NCBI RefSeq assembly: GCF_902459655.1
Contig: NZ_CABPSB010000006.1
Location: 186,001 to 250,000 of the forward strand
Direction: 5' to 3'
Length of the DNA stretch: 64,000 nt
From: Pandoraea anhela
GTDB taxonomy: Bacteria > Pseudomonadota > Gammaproteobacteria > Burkholderiales > Burkholderiaceae
Part shown: positions 36,308 through 45,240 of the stretch, in pieces
Layout of the letters: each line of letters begins with the position of its first letter
How positions within the stretch are numbered: position 1 is the first letter of the stretch
Program-made: the position numbers and the translations under genes
The notes under the pieces: generated by a model
Seen by the model: only the letters and a program-made list of their open reading frames with translations
The model's database searches: none
Told to the model about the DNA's origin: nothing

Positions 36308-36979
36308 ATGAAACTGCTGCTGATCGAAGACAACGAGACTCTGGCCCACTGGCTCGCCCGCATGCTGCGCGACGACAACTTCACCGTCGATGCCGCGCGC
36401 GACGGCGACGCCGCCGACCGTCTGCTGCAAACCGAAACGTACGACGTGGTGCTGCTCGATCTCATGCTGCCCAAACTCGGCGGCAAACATGTGCTGCGAC
36501 GGCTGCGCGAGCGACGCAACAACGTGCCCGTCATCATCCTCACAGCCAGCGGCTCGGTCGACGAGAAGGTCGATTGCCTCGGCGCGGGCGCCGACGACTA
36601 TCTCGTGAAACCCTTCGAAGTGCGTGAGCTGATTGCGCGCGTGAAAGCGCTTGCACGACGCCATGCGCCCGAGCAGAGCGCCGATCTCGTGTGCGCCGAT
36701 CTGAGTTATCACGCAGGTACCCGCCAGTTCACGATCGATGGTGCGCCGCTGGCGCTGCCCTCGCGCGAACACGCCGTCCTCGAGATTCTCATGCGCAAAC
36801 AGGGCAAGACGGTCGCCAAGCGCGCACTCGTCAGCGGCGTGTTCGGTCTGGACGACGAGCCGAGCGCCGACGCCATCGAAATCTACATCCACCGTCTTCG
36901 CAAAAAACTCGAATCGAGCCGGGCCGCCATCATGACCCTGCGCGGGCTGGGGTATTTGCTGCGCGAGAAAGATGCTTAG
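36308..36979 (+). CDS. OmpR-family response regulator, TctD/QseB-like
   Basis: 223 residues from ATG 36308. Receiver domain MKLLLIEDNETLAHWLARML with Asp in VVLLDLMLPK near 51, LTASGSVDEKVDCLGAGADD and KPFEVREL; winged helix with EIYIHRLRKKLES and a C-terminal TLRGLGYLL. It overlaps the kinase gene by 8 bp. TctD-type regulators control tricarboxylate uptake; here the adjacent ABC operon is the likely target. Confidence 0.9.
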   Translation: MKLLLIEDNETLAHWLARMLRDDNFTVDAARDGDAADRLLQTETYDVVLLDLMLPKLGGKHVLRRLRERRNNVPVIILTASGSVDEKVDCLGAGADDYLVKPFEVRELIARVKALARRHAPEQSADLVCADLSYHAGTRQFTIDGAPLALPSREHAVLEILMRKQGKTVAKRALVSGVFGLDDEPSADAIEIYIHRLRKKLESSRAAIMTLRGLGYLLREKDA

Positions 36980-38411
36980 CCTGCGCGTCAGATTGTTGAT
37001 GTGGCTGATGCTGCCGCTCTCGCTCTACATCGGCGCGAGCGCCTGGCTGGCCTATCGCAGCGCGCACGACACGGCGGAACTCGTGCAGGACCGGGCATTG
37101 CTCACCTCCGCTCAGGTGATCGCCGGCGAACTTTCCTGGGTGGACGGGGCGCTGCGCGCGGTCGTGCCGCCGTCGGCGCTGGAGCTGTTTGCGTCGCCGG
37201 CACGCGATAGAGTGTTCTATCAGGTCATCACCGAAGACGGCCGGCTGCTGGCCGGACCGCCCGATTTCCCGCATCCGGCGCTGTTTCCGGCCACAGTGCC
37301 CACTTATTCGAACGTCACAGTGAATGGAGAAGCGCTGCGCGCGATTAGTTTCGTGCGTACGATGTACGACTCCGGCAAGCCGTATCGGGTCGCGGTGGTC
37401 GTGGCGCAGACGATGCATGCGCACGACGAGATGCTGGCGCAGTTGTGGGAGCCGTCGCTGCACCGGCAGATCGCGATGGCTGCGCTGGCCGCGGTGCTGG
37501 TGCTCATCGGCCTGACGGTCGAGTTGCACCCGCTGATCCGGCTCAAGGACGAAGTCGCCGGACGCGCGCCACAGGCGTTGGTGCCGATTCGCGCGGGACA
37601 GTTGCAGACGGAGTTGCGACCGATCGTCGACGCCATCAACTTGTGCATTCAGCGGCTGTCGGTGCAGGCGCAGCAACAACGACGGTTCGTGGCGGACGCC
37701 GCGCATCAGTTACGCACGCCGCTCGCGTTGCTCGATACGCAATTGCAGTTCGCCGCGCAGCTCGACGACCGCGCCGCGCTGGCCGATGTGCTTGCGGCCA
37801 TGCAGACGAGCAGTCGCGGGCTGGCCGACCTGACGAACAAGTTGTTGCTGCTCTCGCAGGCCGAGGCGGCCGATACCCCGGCGTTCTCGCGCTCGCGCGT
37901 GGATCTGGTGGCGGTGGCCGCGAGCGTGCTGGAGGAATTAGTCGCGCTGGCGCAGCGACGCAATATCGACCTCGGGCTGGAGACCGTCGAGGCGCACCTG
38001 TGGGTGACGGGCAATGGCGAACTGTTTCATGCGATGGTCATGAATCTTGTCGACAATGCGATCCGCTACATCCACGAGGGTGGACGCGTGACCGTCGCGA
38101 TCGATCGTCACGACGGCGCCGCCCGCCTGCGCGTCATCGACAACGGGCCCGGCATTCAGGCCGAAGCGCGAGCGCGCGTGTTTGAACGCTTCTACCGCAA
38201 CGCGCCGCCGGGTCAGCCTGGCACGGGTCTGGGACTGGCCATCGTGAAGGAGATCGTGGCGGCCAGTCATGGCACCGTGGCGCTGGCACCGGGCGAGGGC
38301 GAGAGCCCCCCGGGCGGCCCGGGCCTGATCGTCACCGTGACGCTCCCTGCAGATTCGGAGACCGAAAGCAACGTCTCTCGGGGCACGTCGCGAGAAGCAG
38401 TTCACCGATGA
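36972..38411 (+). CDS. Sensor histidine kinase, TctE-like
   Basis: 479 residues. Membrane helices near 7-28 and 166-185 flank a periplasmic sensor of about 135 residues of the 2CSK_N type seen in TctE/QseC. The kinase core has FVADAAHQLRTPLALLDTQ with His near 246, VMNLVDNAIRYIHEGG, and DNGPGIQAE, PGTGLGLAIVKEIV. The AHQLRTPL form of the H box is typical of the TctE group. Partner of the overlapping response regulator. Confidence 0.9.
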   Translation: MLSLRVRLLMWLMLPLSLYIGASAWLAYRSAHDTAELVQDRALLTSAQVIAGELSWVDGALRAVVPPSALELFASPARDRVFYQVITEDGRLLAGPPDFPHPALFPATVPTYSNVTVNGEALRAISFVRTMYDSGKPYRVAVVVAQTMHAHDEMLAQLWEPSLHRQIAMAALAAVLVLIGLTVELHPLIRLKDEVAGRAPQALVPIRAGQLQTELRPIVDAINLCIQRLSVQAQQQRRFVADAAHQLRTPLALLDTQLQFAAQLDDRAALADVLAAMQTSSRGLADLTNKLLLLSQAEAADTPAFSRSRVDLVAVAASVLEELVALAQRRNIDLGLETVEAHLWVTGNGELFHAMVMNLVDNAIRYIHEGGRVTVAIDRHDGAARLRVIDNGPGIQAEARARVFERFYRNAPPGQPGTGLGLAIVKEIVAASHGTVALAPGEGESPPGGPGLIVTVTLPADSETESNVSRGTSREAVHR

Positions 38412-38752
38412 AGCGCGTGGTATACCCGCGCTCTCGTCTGAAAGAAAATAACAATCGTATGAAATAACGCCGTCGATTCAGGCGTTGTGACCGTTTTGGA
38501 CCGAGAATGTCGTTTGAAACATACGCTCGACTGGATGCGCTAGGACAAACCCTGATATATTCGGGGTCTTCGCAGAAATCCCCTCAAGCAAGCGAAAACT
38601 TCTTGATCCAAATCAAATAGTTACGCGTCGCCGTCAACCACGCGGGTACCCGCCGCGTGTAATTGTGACGAAATGTAAAGTTTGTTAAATTGAATCTGGG
38701 TCTCGCCGCGTGGGTTGCGGCACGGGACTTTTTCTCTCAGGGATTTGCCTCC
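38412..38752. other. Upstream region of NarX/DegS-like kinase
   Basis: 341 bp, more AT-rich than average, no gene. It contains the FNR/ANR box at 38603-38616 and a hairpin CACGCGG/CCGCGTG (38639-38645 with 38653-38659). Confidence 0.5.
38603..38616. promoter_or_regulatory. Perfect FNR/ANR-type box
   Basis: TTGAT-N4-ATCAA, an exact match to the FNR/ANR consensus palindrome, 137 bp upstream of the kinase ATG at 38753. It suggests low-oxygen control of the two-component pair. Confidence 0.6.
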
Positions 38753-39661
38753 ATGCCGTTTCTCGTCGATCCTGCCGCACAGGCTGCGAGACGTCGCGTG
38801 TCGCTTGACGACGCGCTGCACCCGCGCGCCGAAACGCCGCAGACTTCGGCCATGGATCAGCAGCCCGCCTGTGAGGGCGCACTCCCGGCGGAGCCGGCCT
38901 CGCGGGCCGCACGCGCGACCGCCAAGGCATCTCCCCGGTCGCTCGCACAGTCGGTCGCCCGCAAAATCGACGCCGCGCGCGAAGCCGAGCGCAACCGCCT
39001 CGCACAGGAAATGCACGACGGCCTCGGCGCGCATCTCACCGCACTGCAACTCGTCGTCGCGCGACTGTCGGCGCACGCCCCTGCCGATGCCGCCGAATGG
39101 CAATCCTTCTGCACGCAGATTCAGAGCGTGGCCAACGCCGCGCAGGACGCCGCCGACGAACTCGTCGGCCGTCACCGTCCGCCGGCGCTCGACGCCGGAC
39201 TCGTCGTCTCGCTGCGCGCCTGGCTGCGCGGGTTCGGCGAGCAGAGCGGCCTCACGTGCATCTGGCGTTGCGACGACGTGACGCGCGAGCGCGTGGCGAA
39301 CCTCACGCCCGACGCGGTGCTGGCCTTATACCGCATCGCCCAGGAAGCCCTGACCAACGTCGCCCGCCATGCCCGCGCCACGCGCGTCGTGGTCGCGCTC
39401 GATGGCAGCCACCGTTCACTCAAACTCACGATTTCCGACGACGGCTGCGGACTGGCCCGCGGCGCGCGTCGCAAGCAGGGACATTTCGGATTGGTTGGCA
39501 TGCGCGAGCGCTGCACGGCGCTCGGCGGCATGCTACGTATCGGCAGTGATCATGGGTCGGGGACGCTCGTGAGCGCACGACTTCCCTGGCATCAGATCCT
39601 GCCTGCCCCGACCGGCCAGCACGGCCCGGAATCGCTCGCTCTTCTTGGATACGCATCATGA
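38753..39661 (+). CDS. Soluble histidine kinase, NarX/DegS (HisKA_3) type
   Basis: 302 residues from ATG 38753 (CAGGGA upstream). No membrane helix; the first 75 residues are Ala/Pro-rich. The HisKA_3 H box is AEADRN-like: EAERNRLAQEMHDGLGAHLT with His near 88. HATPase motifs are IAQEALTNVARHARAT, ISDDGCGL and HFGLVGMRERCTALGG. It probably senses a cytoplasmic cue or another protein. Stop overlaps the regulator ATG (ATGA). Confidence 0.9.
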   Translation: MPFLVDPAAQAARRRVSLDDALHPRAETPQTSAMDQQPACEGALPAEPASRAARATAKASPRSLAQSVARKIDAAREAERNRLAQEMHDGLGAHLTALQLVVARLSAHAPADAAEWQSFCTQIQSVANAAQDAADELVGRHRPPALDAGLVVSLRAWLRGFGEQSGLTCIWRCDDVTRERVANLTPDAVLALYRIAQEALTNVARHARATRVVVALDGSHRSLKLTISDDGCGLARGARRKQGHFGLVGMRERCTALGGMLRIGSDHGSGTLVSARLPWHQILPAPTGQHGPESLALLGYAS

Positions 39662-40317
39662 CGCTTAGAGTGCTCATCGTCGACGACCACGCCATCGTGC
39701 GCCAGGGCGTCCGGCAATTGCTCTCCGATAGCGGCAGCATCGCCGTCATCGGCGAAGCCGACTGCGGCGCAGAAGCACTGGAGATGACCGACGCAGCACA
39801 GTGGGACATCGTCCTGCTCGACATCTCGTTGCCCGACACCAACGGTCTGGAAATTCTCAAGACCTTGCGGCGCAAGCACCCGCGCCTGCCGATCATGATC
39901 TTCAGCATGTACGGCGAAGGTCAGTTCGCGCTGCGCGCGCTCAAGGCAGGGGCTGCCGGTTATCTGAGCAAACGCTCGAACGCCCAGCAACTGGTTTCGG
40001 CCGTGCGCCAGGTCGCGGCGGGTCGCAAATACGTGAGTCCGATGGTCGCCGAGACGCTGGCCGACTACCTCGGCCCCGACGCCGACCAGCCGCCGCACGA
40101 ACGGCTGTCGGACCGTGAATACCAGACGTTGTGCATGATCGGCTCGGGCAAGCGTCTGACCGATATCGCCAACGCGCTGTCGCTCTCGGTGAAGACGGTG
40201 AGCGTGTACCGCACCCGCCTGCTGGAAAAAATGCGCCTGAACAACAATGCCGAGCTGACGTATTACGTGATGCAGCACGGGCTGGTCAGCGCCGAGATGG
40301 GACCGGTCTGCGCCTGA
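39658..40317 (+). CDS. NarL/FixJ-family response regulator
   Basis: 219 residues. Receiver with LRVLIVDDHAIVRQGV, Asp in IVLLDISLPDTNG near 57, GAAGYLSKRS; LuxR-type helix-turn-helix LSDREYQTLCMIGSGKRLTD and SLSVKTVSVYRTRLLEKM near 160-190. Co-translated with the kinase. It lies 0.5 kb upstream of fliC on the same strand, so a link with flagellar genes is possible but not shown. Confidence 0.92.
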   Translation: MTLRVLIVDDHAIVRQGVRQLLSDSGSIAVIGEADCGAEALEMTDAAQWDIVLLDISLPDTNGLEILKTLRRKHPRLPIMIFSMYGEGQFALRALKAGAAGYLSKRSNAQQLVSAVRQVAAGRKYVSPMVAETLADYLGPDADQPPHERLSDREYQTLCMIGSGKRLTDIANALSLSVKTVSVYRTRLLEKMRLNNNAELTYYVMQHGLVSAEMGPVCA

Positions 40318-40694
40318 GGCACGACATCATCACATTTCCTCCCAGATTTCCCGGGAACCATCTGAACTAAGTGCTCACTCCGTGGCCCGCCGATGCGGGC
40401 CACGTGCGTCTGGCGCGTCGTTCACCGCCCTTGCGAAGATTTTTCACAGCACCGAAAAATATTTTTCGGCACCTGTCGACGGGTGCCGTGGCTTGAGCAT
40501 CGCCTGCCGCCCGGCCGAACGTCGCCTCGACGCCGCTACCTCTCCGAGCCTTACAGGACAAGAATAGGCGGCAGATTGCCCCTTTCCTTGACGGATCAAT
40601 CGTGGAGGAATTTCGTAGACTGGCCCGATAGCGTTTTTCCGACATCGACCTGCCAAGTCGATGGGGGTGGTCGAAGCATTTTGCAAAACCACCC
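40318..40694. other. Regulator-fliC intergenic region with hairpins and palindrome
   Basis: About 380 bp before the fliC promoter. Holds a 10-bp GC hairpin with CGAT loop (40381-40390 with 40395-40404), likely the regulator gene terminator though without a T-run; a perfect 18-bp AT-rich palindrome (40452-40469); and an overlapping 7-bp stem (40467-40473 with 40482-40488). No gene seen. Confidence 0.5.
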
Positions 40695-40721
40695 TAAATT
40701 TTCCCAAAGGGCGTCCGATAT
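40695..40721 (+). promoter_or_regulatory. Sigma-28 (FliA) promoter of fliC
   Basis: TAAATTTT at 40695-40702 and TCCGATAT at 40714-40721, with the -35 TAAA separated from the -10 by exactly 15 nt. Close match to TAAAGTTT-N11-GCCGATAA. Leader to the fliC ATG is about 85 nt. Confidence 0.75.
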
Positions 40722-40813
40722 CCCCTACAACGGCGGCTTTCGGCGATTGGCTGGTGAGCCAAAGTTACGGCGCTTAAGCCGGAGCCAAAAAATTTTGGGA
40801 AAGGAGTGGCTAA

Positions 40814-42211
40814 ATGTCATCTGTCATCAATACCAACATCTTCTCGACGATTGCCCAGCGTAACCTGAGCTCGTCGCAGTCCAGCCTGCAAACGTCGATC
40901 ACGCGTCTGTCGTCGGGTCTGCGCATCAACAGCGCCGCTGACGATGCCGCCGGTCTGGCCATTACCGACCGTATGACGTCGCAAATCAACGGTCTGACGC
41001 AAGCTCAGCGCAATGCCAGCGACGGCATCTCGCTGGTGCAGACCGCCGCTGGCGGCCTGTCGTCGATCTCGGACAACCTGCAGCGTATCCGTACGCTGGC
41101 AGTGCAAGCCACGAACGCCACGAACTCGGCTTCGGACCGCGCCGCCATCGACCAGGAAGTTCAGCAACGTCTGTCGGAAATCACCCGTACGGCCCAGCAA
41201 ACCCAGTTCAACGGTCTGTCGGTGCTCAACGGCTCGCTGGGTACGGCGAACTTCCAGGTTGGCGCCAACGCCGGCCAGAACATCTCGGTCAGCCTGACCC
41301 AGAACATGTCGGCCAGCTCGATCGGTGGCGTTGCCCTGGCAACGGCAACGACGGCCGCCAAGTTCGGCTCGATCACGCTCGACGCCGCCAACACGATCAC
41401 GGTCGGTGGTACGACTGTCGCGAACGGCACGTACAACACGGCTGCCGACCTGGCCGCCGCCATCAACACCGCTGCCGGCACGAACATCGCCGCCGCCAAC
41501 GCGACGACGGGTGAAATCGACTTCACCAACACGACCGCCGCTGCGATCAACATCGCAACGACCGGCCTGACCGGCATCACGCTGCCGGCGACGCTGGCCG
41601 CTACGACGGGTACGGGTTCGTCGACGGGCGTGAAGGCAGCCCTGTCGCCGCTGACCCTGACGGGCACGGACCTCCAGATCAAGACGGCCAGCGCGACCAC
41701 CGCGACGTCGATCACCGGCACCTTCAAGTCGATCGGCGAACTGGCTGACGCCATCAGCGCGAGCGGCAGCGGCGTGACGGCGTTCGTCGACTCGACCGGC
41801 AAGCTGAACCTGGTGTCGAGCCAGAACTTCACGGTGTCGGGCACGGCAGCCAAGCTGACCCAGATCGGTGTGGCAGCAGGTAGCTCGTCGGTCAGCGGCA
41901 GCCTCTCGACGGCCAATGCACTGACGGCCGACAAGGCCACCGTGCTGGTCGCGCAGATCGACGCCGCCATCGCCACGGCAGACGGTTTCAACGCAACGCT
42001 GGGTGCAATTCAGAACCGCTTCCAGTCGGCTGTGAGCAACCTGTCGGCCACGACGCAAAACCTGACCGCCGCACGTTCGGGCGTGCAGGACACGGACTAC
42101 GCAGCGGAAACGGCCAACCTGACCCGCTCGCAGATCCTGCAACAAGCCGGTATCTCGATGCTGTCGCAGGCCAATGCTCTGCCGCAGCAAGTGCTCAAGC
42201 TCCTCCAGTAA
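40814..42211 (+). CDS. fliC: Flagellin
   Basis: Filament subunit, 465 residues, ATG 40814 after AAGGAG. The conserved D0/D1 N-terminus (MSSVINTNIFSTIAQRNLSS, LSSGLRINSAADDAAGLAI) covers about 1-150 and the D1/D0 C-terminus (LGAIQNRFQSAVSNLSATTQ, LQQAGISMLSQANALPQQVL) the last 90. The middle (about 180-375) is an Ala/Thr/Gly-rich surface domain with few lysines and no cysteines. Preceded by a sigma-28 promoter and followed by a terminator, so monocistronic. Only flagellin gene in the window. Confidence 0.98.
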   Translation: MSSVINTNIFSTIAQRNLSSSQSSLQTSITRLSSGLRINSAADDAAGLAITDRMTSQINGLTQAQRNASDGISLVQTAAGGLSSISDNLQRIRTLAVQATNATNSASDRAAIDQEVQQRLSEITRTAQQTQFNGLSVLNGSLGTANFQVGANAGQNISVSLTQNMSASSIGGVALATATTAAKFGSITLDAANTITVGGTTVANGTYNTAADLAAAINTAAGTNIAAANATTGEIDFTNTTAAAINIATTGLTGITLPATLAATTGTGSSTGVKAALSPLTLTGTDLQIKTASATTATSITGTFKSIGELADAISASGSGVTAFVDSTGKLNLVSSQNFTVSGTAAKLTQIGVAAGSSSVSGSLSTANALTADKATVLVAQIDAAIATADGFNATLGAIQNRFQSAVSNLSATTQNLTAARSGVQDTDYAAETANLTRSQILQQAGISMLSQANALPQQVLKLLQ

Positions 42212-42262
42212 TCAGGGAGTCGTGCTTGACACACCCGGTGAGCGCAAGCTCGCCGGGTCGAC

Positions 42263-42304
42263 GGCGGCGTCACTGCGAAACGGTGCCGCCGCCGCCTGTT
42301 TTTC
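42263..42304 (+). terminator. Terminator after fliC
   Basis: GC stem GGCGGCGTCAC (42263-42273) with the complementary GGTGCCGCCGCC region (42282-42293), then TGTTTTT. An 11-bp hairpin with GCAA loop (42233-42243 with 42248-42258) lies just upstream. Confidence 0.6.
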
Positions 42305-42369
42305 AGGCCAACGCGTTTTTTTGAGCAGGCCAGGTAGTAACGATCAATTCAACGGAGTGAGAGCACATC

Positions 42370-44418
42370 ATGGCAACTTCTAACGGACCGGGCACTATTT
42401 CCTCCCCTGGGATTGGGTCCGGGCTGGACGTCAATGCACTCGTCAAGAGTCTGATGACGCCTGCCACGAACAAGCTCACTCTGCTGCAAAGCCAGGAAGC
42501 GGCGTACAACACGAAGCTCTCCGCCATCGGTCAGTTGCAATCGGCACTGTCCGCGTTTCAGACGTCACTCGGCACCCTCTCGAGCGCCGCCCAGTTCCTG
42601 CAGGTGGCGGCAGCGGTCGGCGACAACACGATCCTGTCGGCCACTGCGGACTCGACCGCGAACGTCAGTCAATACACCGTCAACGTCACGCAGCTCGCGC
42701 AAGCGCAAAGCCTGACCACCACCGGTTTCTCGAGCCAGACGAGCACGATCGGCACGGGCACGCCGACCAAGGTGACGATTACCCTTGGCACGATCACGGG
42801 CGGCACGCTCACCGACGGCAAGTATTCGGGCGCAAGCTTTACGGCGAACGCCAGCTCCTCGCCGATCAACCTGACGATCGACAGCAGCAACAACTCGCTC
42901 ACCGGTATTCGCGACGCCATCAACGCGAAGAACGGCGACGCCGTGGCGACGATCGTCAACGACGGCAGCGGCACCCCGTATCGTCTCGTGCTGACTTCGA
43001 AGACGACCGGCCAGAACATGAGCATGAAGATCGATGTGGCCGCCGGCGGCGACGCCACGGTCACCAACCTGCTCGCCAACGATCCGACCGGCACGCAAAA
43101 CCTCACGCAAACGAGCGCGGCGCAGAACGCCAACCTGACCGTCAACGGTCTGGCGGTCACGAGTGCGACGAACACCGTGACCAAGTCGGTCACCGGCGTG
43201 ACGCTCACGCTTTCCAAGACCGGATCGACCACGGTGACGACGAGCCGCAATACGTCGGCCGTCACGCAAGCCGTGCAGTCGTTCGCCACAGCCTACAACA
43301 CGCTGCAAACCACGATCGGCAAGCTCACCGCCTTCGATAAGGCCGGCAACGGCGCGAACAACGGTCCGCTGATCGGCGACTCGACGGTTCAGCTCGTGCA
43401 GAACCGCCTGACCCAGATTCTCAACGGCAAGCTGCCGGGCGTCGGCTCGACGGGCCTCGCGTCGCTGGCGCAGGTGGGTGTCGGCTTCCAGAAAGACGGC
43501 ACGCTCTCGGTCGACACCGCAGCGCTCAACAAGGCGATGTCCTCGCCGAACGGGTTCAATGCGCTCGCCTCGTTGTTCGCGACCAACGGTCAGACGACCG
43601 ACAGTCTGGTGAGCTTCACCAGTTCGTCGAACGCCACGCAGCCGGGCCAGTACGCCATCAACATCTCGCAGGCGGCCACGCAAGGCACGACGACCGGTGC
43701 GATCACGCTGGGTGCGTCGACCACGATTGCGGCGGGCAGCAACGAACTCCAGATCTCGCTCGACGGCAACATCGCCAGCGTGCTGATCCCGCCGGGCACT
43801 TATACGCAGGACAAGCTGGCGGCGGCCATCCAGGCCGCGATCAACGGCAACAGCAAGTTCACCACCGCGCAGTCGGGCGTGTCGGTCGCCGCGAACAACG
43901 GCGTACTGACGATCACGTCGAGCCGTTACGGTTCGGCCTCGAAGGTGGTCGTCACGGGCGGCTCGGCATACAACCAGTTGTTCAACGGCAACAACACGAC
44001 GACCGGCAAGGACGTCGTCGGCACGATCGGCGGCTTCGGCGCGACCGGCAGCGGTCAGACGCTCACCGGCAACAGCGGCACGCCGGTCGAAGGCCTGAAG
44101 ATCGCTGTCTCGGGCACCGCCACGGGCAATCGCGGCAATATCGGCTTTTCGCAGGGCTTCGCATCGCTGCTCAACACCCAGGTCACGGACTTCCTGAGCG
44201 CCAAGGGCGCGGTCACGAGCGCGACGAACAACCTGAATACGTCGATCAAGCAGATCAAACAGCAGGAGACCGACTGGCAAGCGCAGATGACGCAGATGCA
44301 GAGCCGTTATCTGGCCCAGTTCACGGCGCTGGACGCCACGATGGCCAAGCTGCAGAACACCAGCGACTATCTCAAGCAGGTGCTTGGCGGCGGCTCCTCG
44401 TCGTCGTCCTCGAAGTAA
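42370..44418 (+). CDS. fliD: Flagellar cap / hook-associated protein 2
   Basis: Filament cap that folds flagellin at the tip. 682 residues, longer than the enteric form (about 470). The N-terminus has SSPGIGSGLDVNALVKSLMT, the FliD_N signature; residues 230-330 and 420-650 form the FliD_C region with a coiled tail (IKQIKQQETDWQAQMTQMQS). The extra length is in a central Thr/Gly-rich insert carrying flagellin_IN-like units (INISQAATQ, YTVNVTQLAQAQS). It heads fliDST. Confidence 0.96.
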   Translation: MATSNGPGTISSPGIGSGLDVNALVKSLMTPATNKLTLLQSQEAAYNTKLSAIGQLQSALSAFQTSLGTLSSAAQFLQVAAAVGDNTILSATADSTANVSQYTVNVTQLAQAQSLTTTGFSSQTSTIGTGTPTKVTITLGTITGGTLTDGKYSGASFTANASSSPINLTIDSSNNSLTGIRDAINAKNGDAVATIVNDGSGTPYRLVLTSKTTGQNMSMKIDVAAGGDATVTNLLANDPTGTQNLTQTSAAQNANLTVNGLAVTSATNTVTKSVTGVTLTLSKTGSTTVTTSRNTSAVTQAVQSFATAYNTLQTTIGKLTAFDKAGNGANNGPLIGDSTVQLVQNRLTQILNGKLPGVGSTGLASLAQVGVGFQKDGTLSVDTAALNKAMSSPNGFNALASLFATNGQTTDSLVSFTSSSNATQPGQYAINISQAATQGTTTGAITLGASTTIAAGSNELQISLDGNIASVLIPPGTYTQDKLAAAIQAAINGNSKFTTAQSGVSVAANNGVLTITSSRYGSASKVVVTGGSAYNQLFNGNNTTTGKDVVGTIGGFGATGSGQTLTGNSGTPVEGLKIAVSGTATGNRGNIGFSQGFASLLNTQVTDFLSAKGAVTSATNNLNTSIKQIKQQETDWQAQMTQMQSRYLAQFTALDATMAKLQNTSDYLKQVLGGGSSSSSSK

Positions 44419-44433
44419 GTGGCGGAGACACAC

Positions 44434-44868
44434 ATGTACGGTCAGAACGCCGCCAATGCGTATCGCAAGGTCGGGCTCGAAACCGGCGTCATCGCCGCGA
44501 GCCCCCATCAGCTCATCTTGATGCTGTTCGACGGTGCAAAGGCTGCGCTCACCAAGGCGCGTATCCACTTCGAGGCCGGTCACATCGTCGAACGCGGTCA
44601 GGCCATCTCGAAAGCCATCGAGATCATCGGTGGCCTGCGCGATGGCTTGAATATGGAAGTCGGTGGGGAACTGTCGCGCAATTTGCGTGATCTCTACGAC
44701 TACATGGGACAACGTCTGCTCGAAGCGAGCCTCGAGAACGACGTCGCCAAGGTTCAGGAAGTCGACACCCTGCTTGAGACGATTGCATCGGCCTGGCGAG
44801 CGATCGCCCCGGCTGCCGGCACGGGTGCCCCCGCCGCTCAGGCGGGCACCGGAGTGCGCTATGAATGA
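44434..44868 (+). CDS. fliS: Flagellin export chaperone FliS
   Basis: 144 residues from ATG 44434 (GGCGGAG upstream). Family motifs: NAYRKVGLETGVIAASPHQL, LILMLFDGAKAAL near 30. All-helical chaperone holding FliC before export. A Pro/Ala tail follows residue 125. Overlaps fliT by 8 bp. Confidence 0.95.
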   Translation: MYGQNAANAYRKVGLETGVIAASPHQLILMLFDGAKAALTKARIHFEAGHIVERGQAISKAIEIIGGLRDGLNMEVGGELSRNLRDLYDYMGQRLLEASLENDVAKVQEVDTLLETIASAWRAIAPAAGTGAPAAQAGTGVRYE

Positions 44869-45199
44869 AGCGATGACTTTGCTCAATTGCTACGAAAGTA
44901 TTGCCGGCCTCACGGAGCGTATGCTCGGTGTGGCGCGCGACGGTGACTGGGATGCCCTCATCGACCTCGAGACGCAGTATCGCGCGCAGGTCGATTCGAT
45001 CAAGCAGCTCGACGCCGATCTCCCGCTGTCCGAGGACGAGCGCTCGCGCAAGCACGCCATCATCCGCCGTATCCTGGCCGACGATGCCGCCATTCGCGAT
45101 CTCGCGGTGCCGCATCTGGCGCACCTCGATGCGATGATCAACAGCACGCGCCGTCAACGTGCCCTGCACGAAGTCTACGGCCTGAACCTGGGCGCCTGA
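44861..45199 (+). CDS. fliT: Flagellar protein FliT
   Basis: 112 residues, helical. ATG 44861 lies inside the fliS end. MNEAMTLLNCYESIAGLTER and the conserved WDALIDLE segment fit the FliT chaperone for FliD; enteric FliT also restrains FlhDC. Its stop codon starts a GC palindrome (45197-45215). Confidence 0.85.
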   Translation: MNEAMTLLNCYESIAGLTERMLGVARDGDWDALIDLETQYRAQVDSIKQLDADLPLSEDERSRKHAIIRRILADDAAIRDLAVPHLAHLDAMINSTRRQRALHEVYGLNLGA

Positions 45200-45240
45200 C
45201 GCGCGGCGCGCGTCACGTCGTCCGCATTTCGGAGTAAGGC

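Noticed and set aside
42212-42369. Sigma-28 promoter for fliD
   Set aside because: No TAAA-N15-GCCGATAA-like pair with acceptable spacing was found; the region is used by the fliC terminator.
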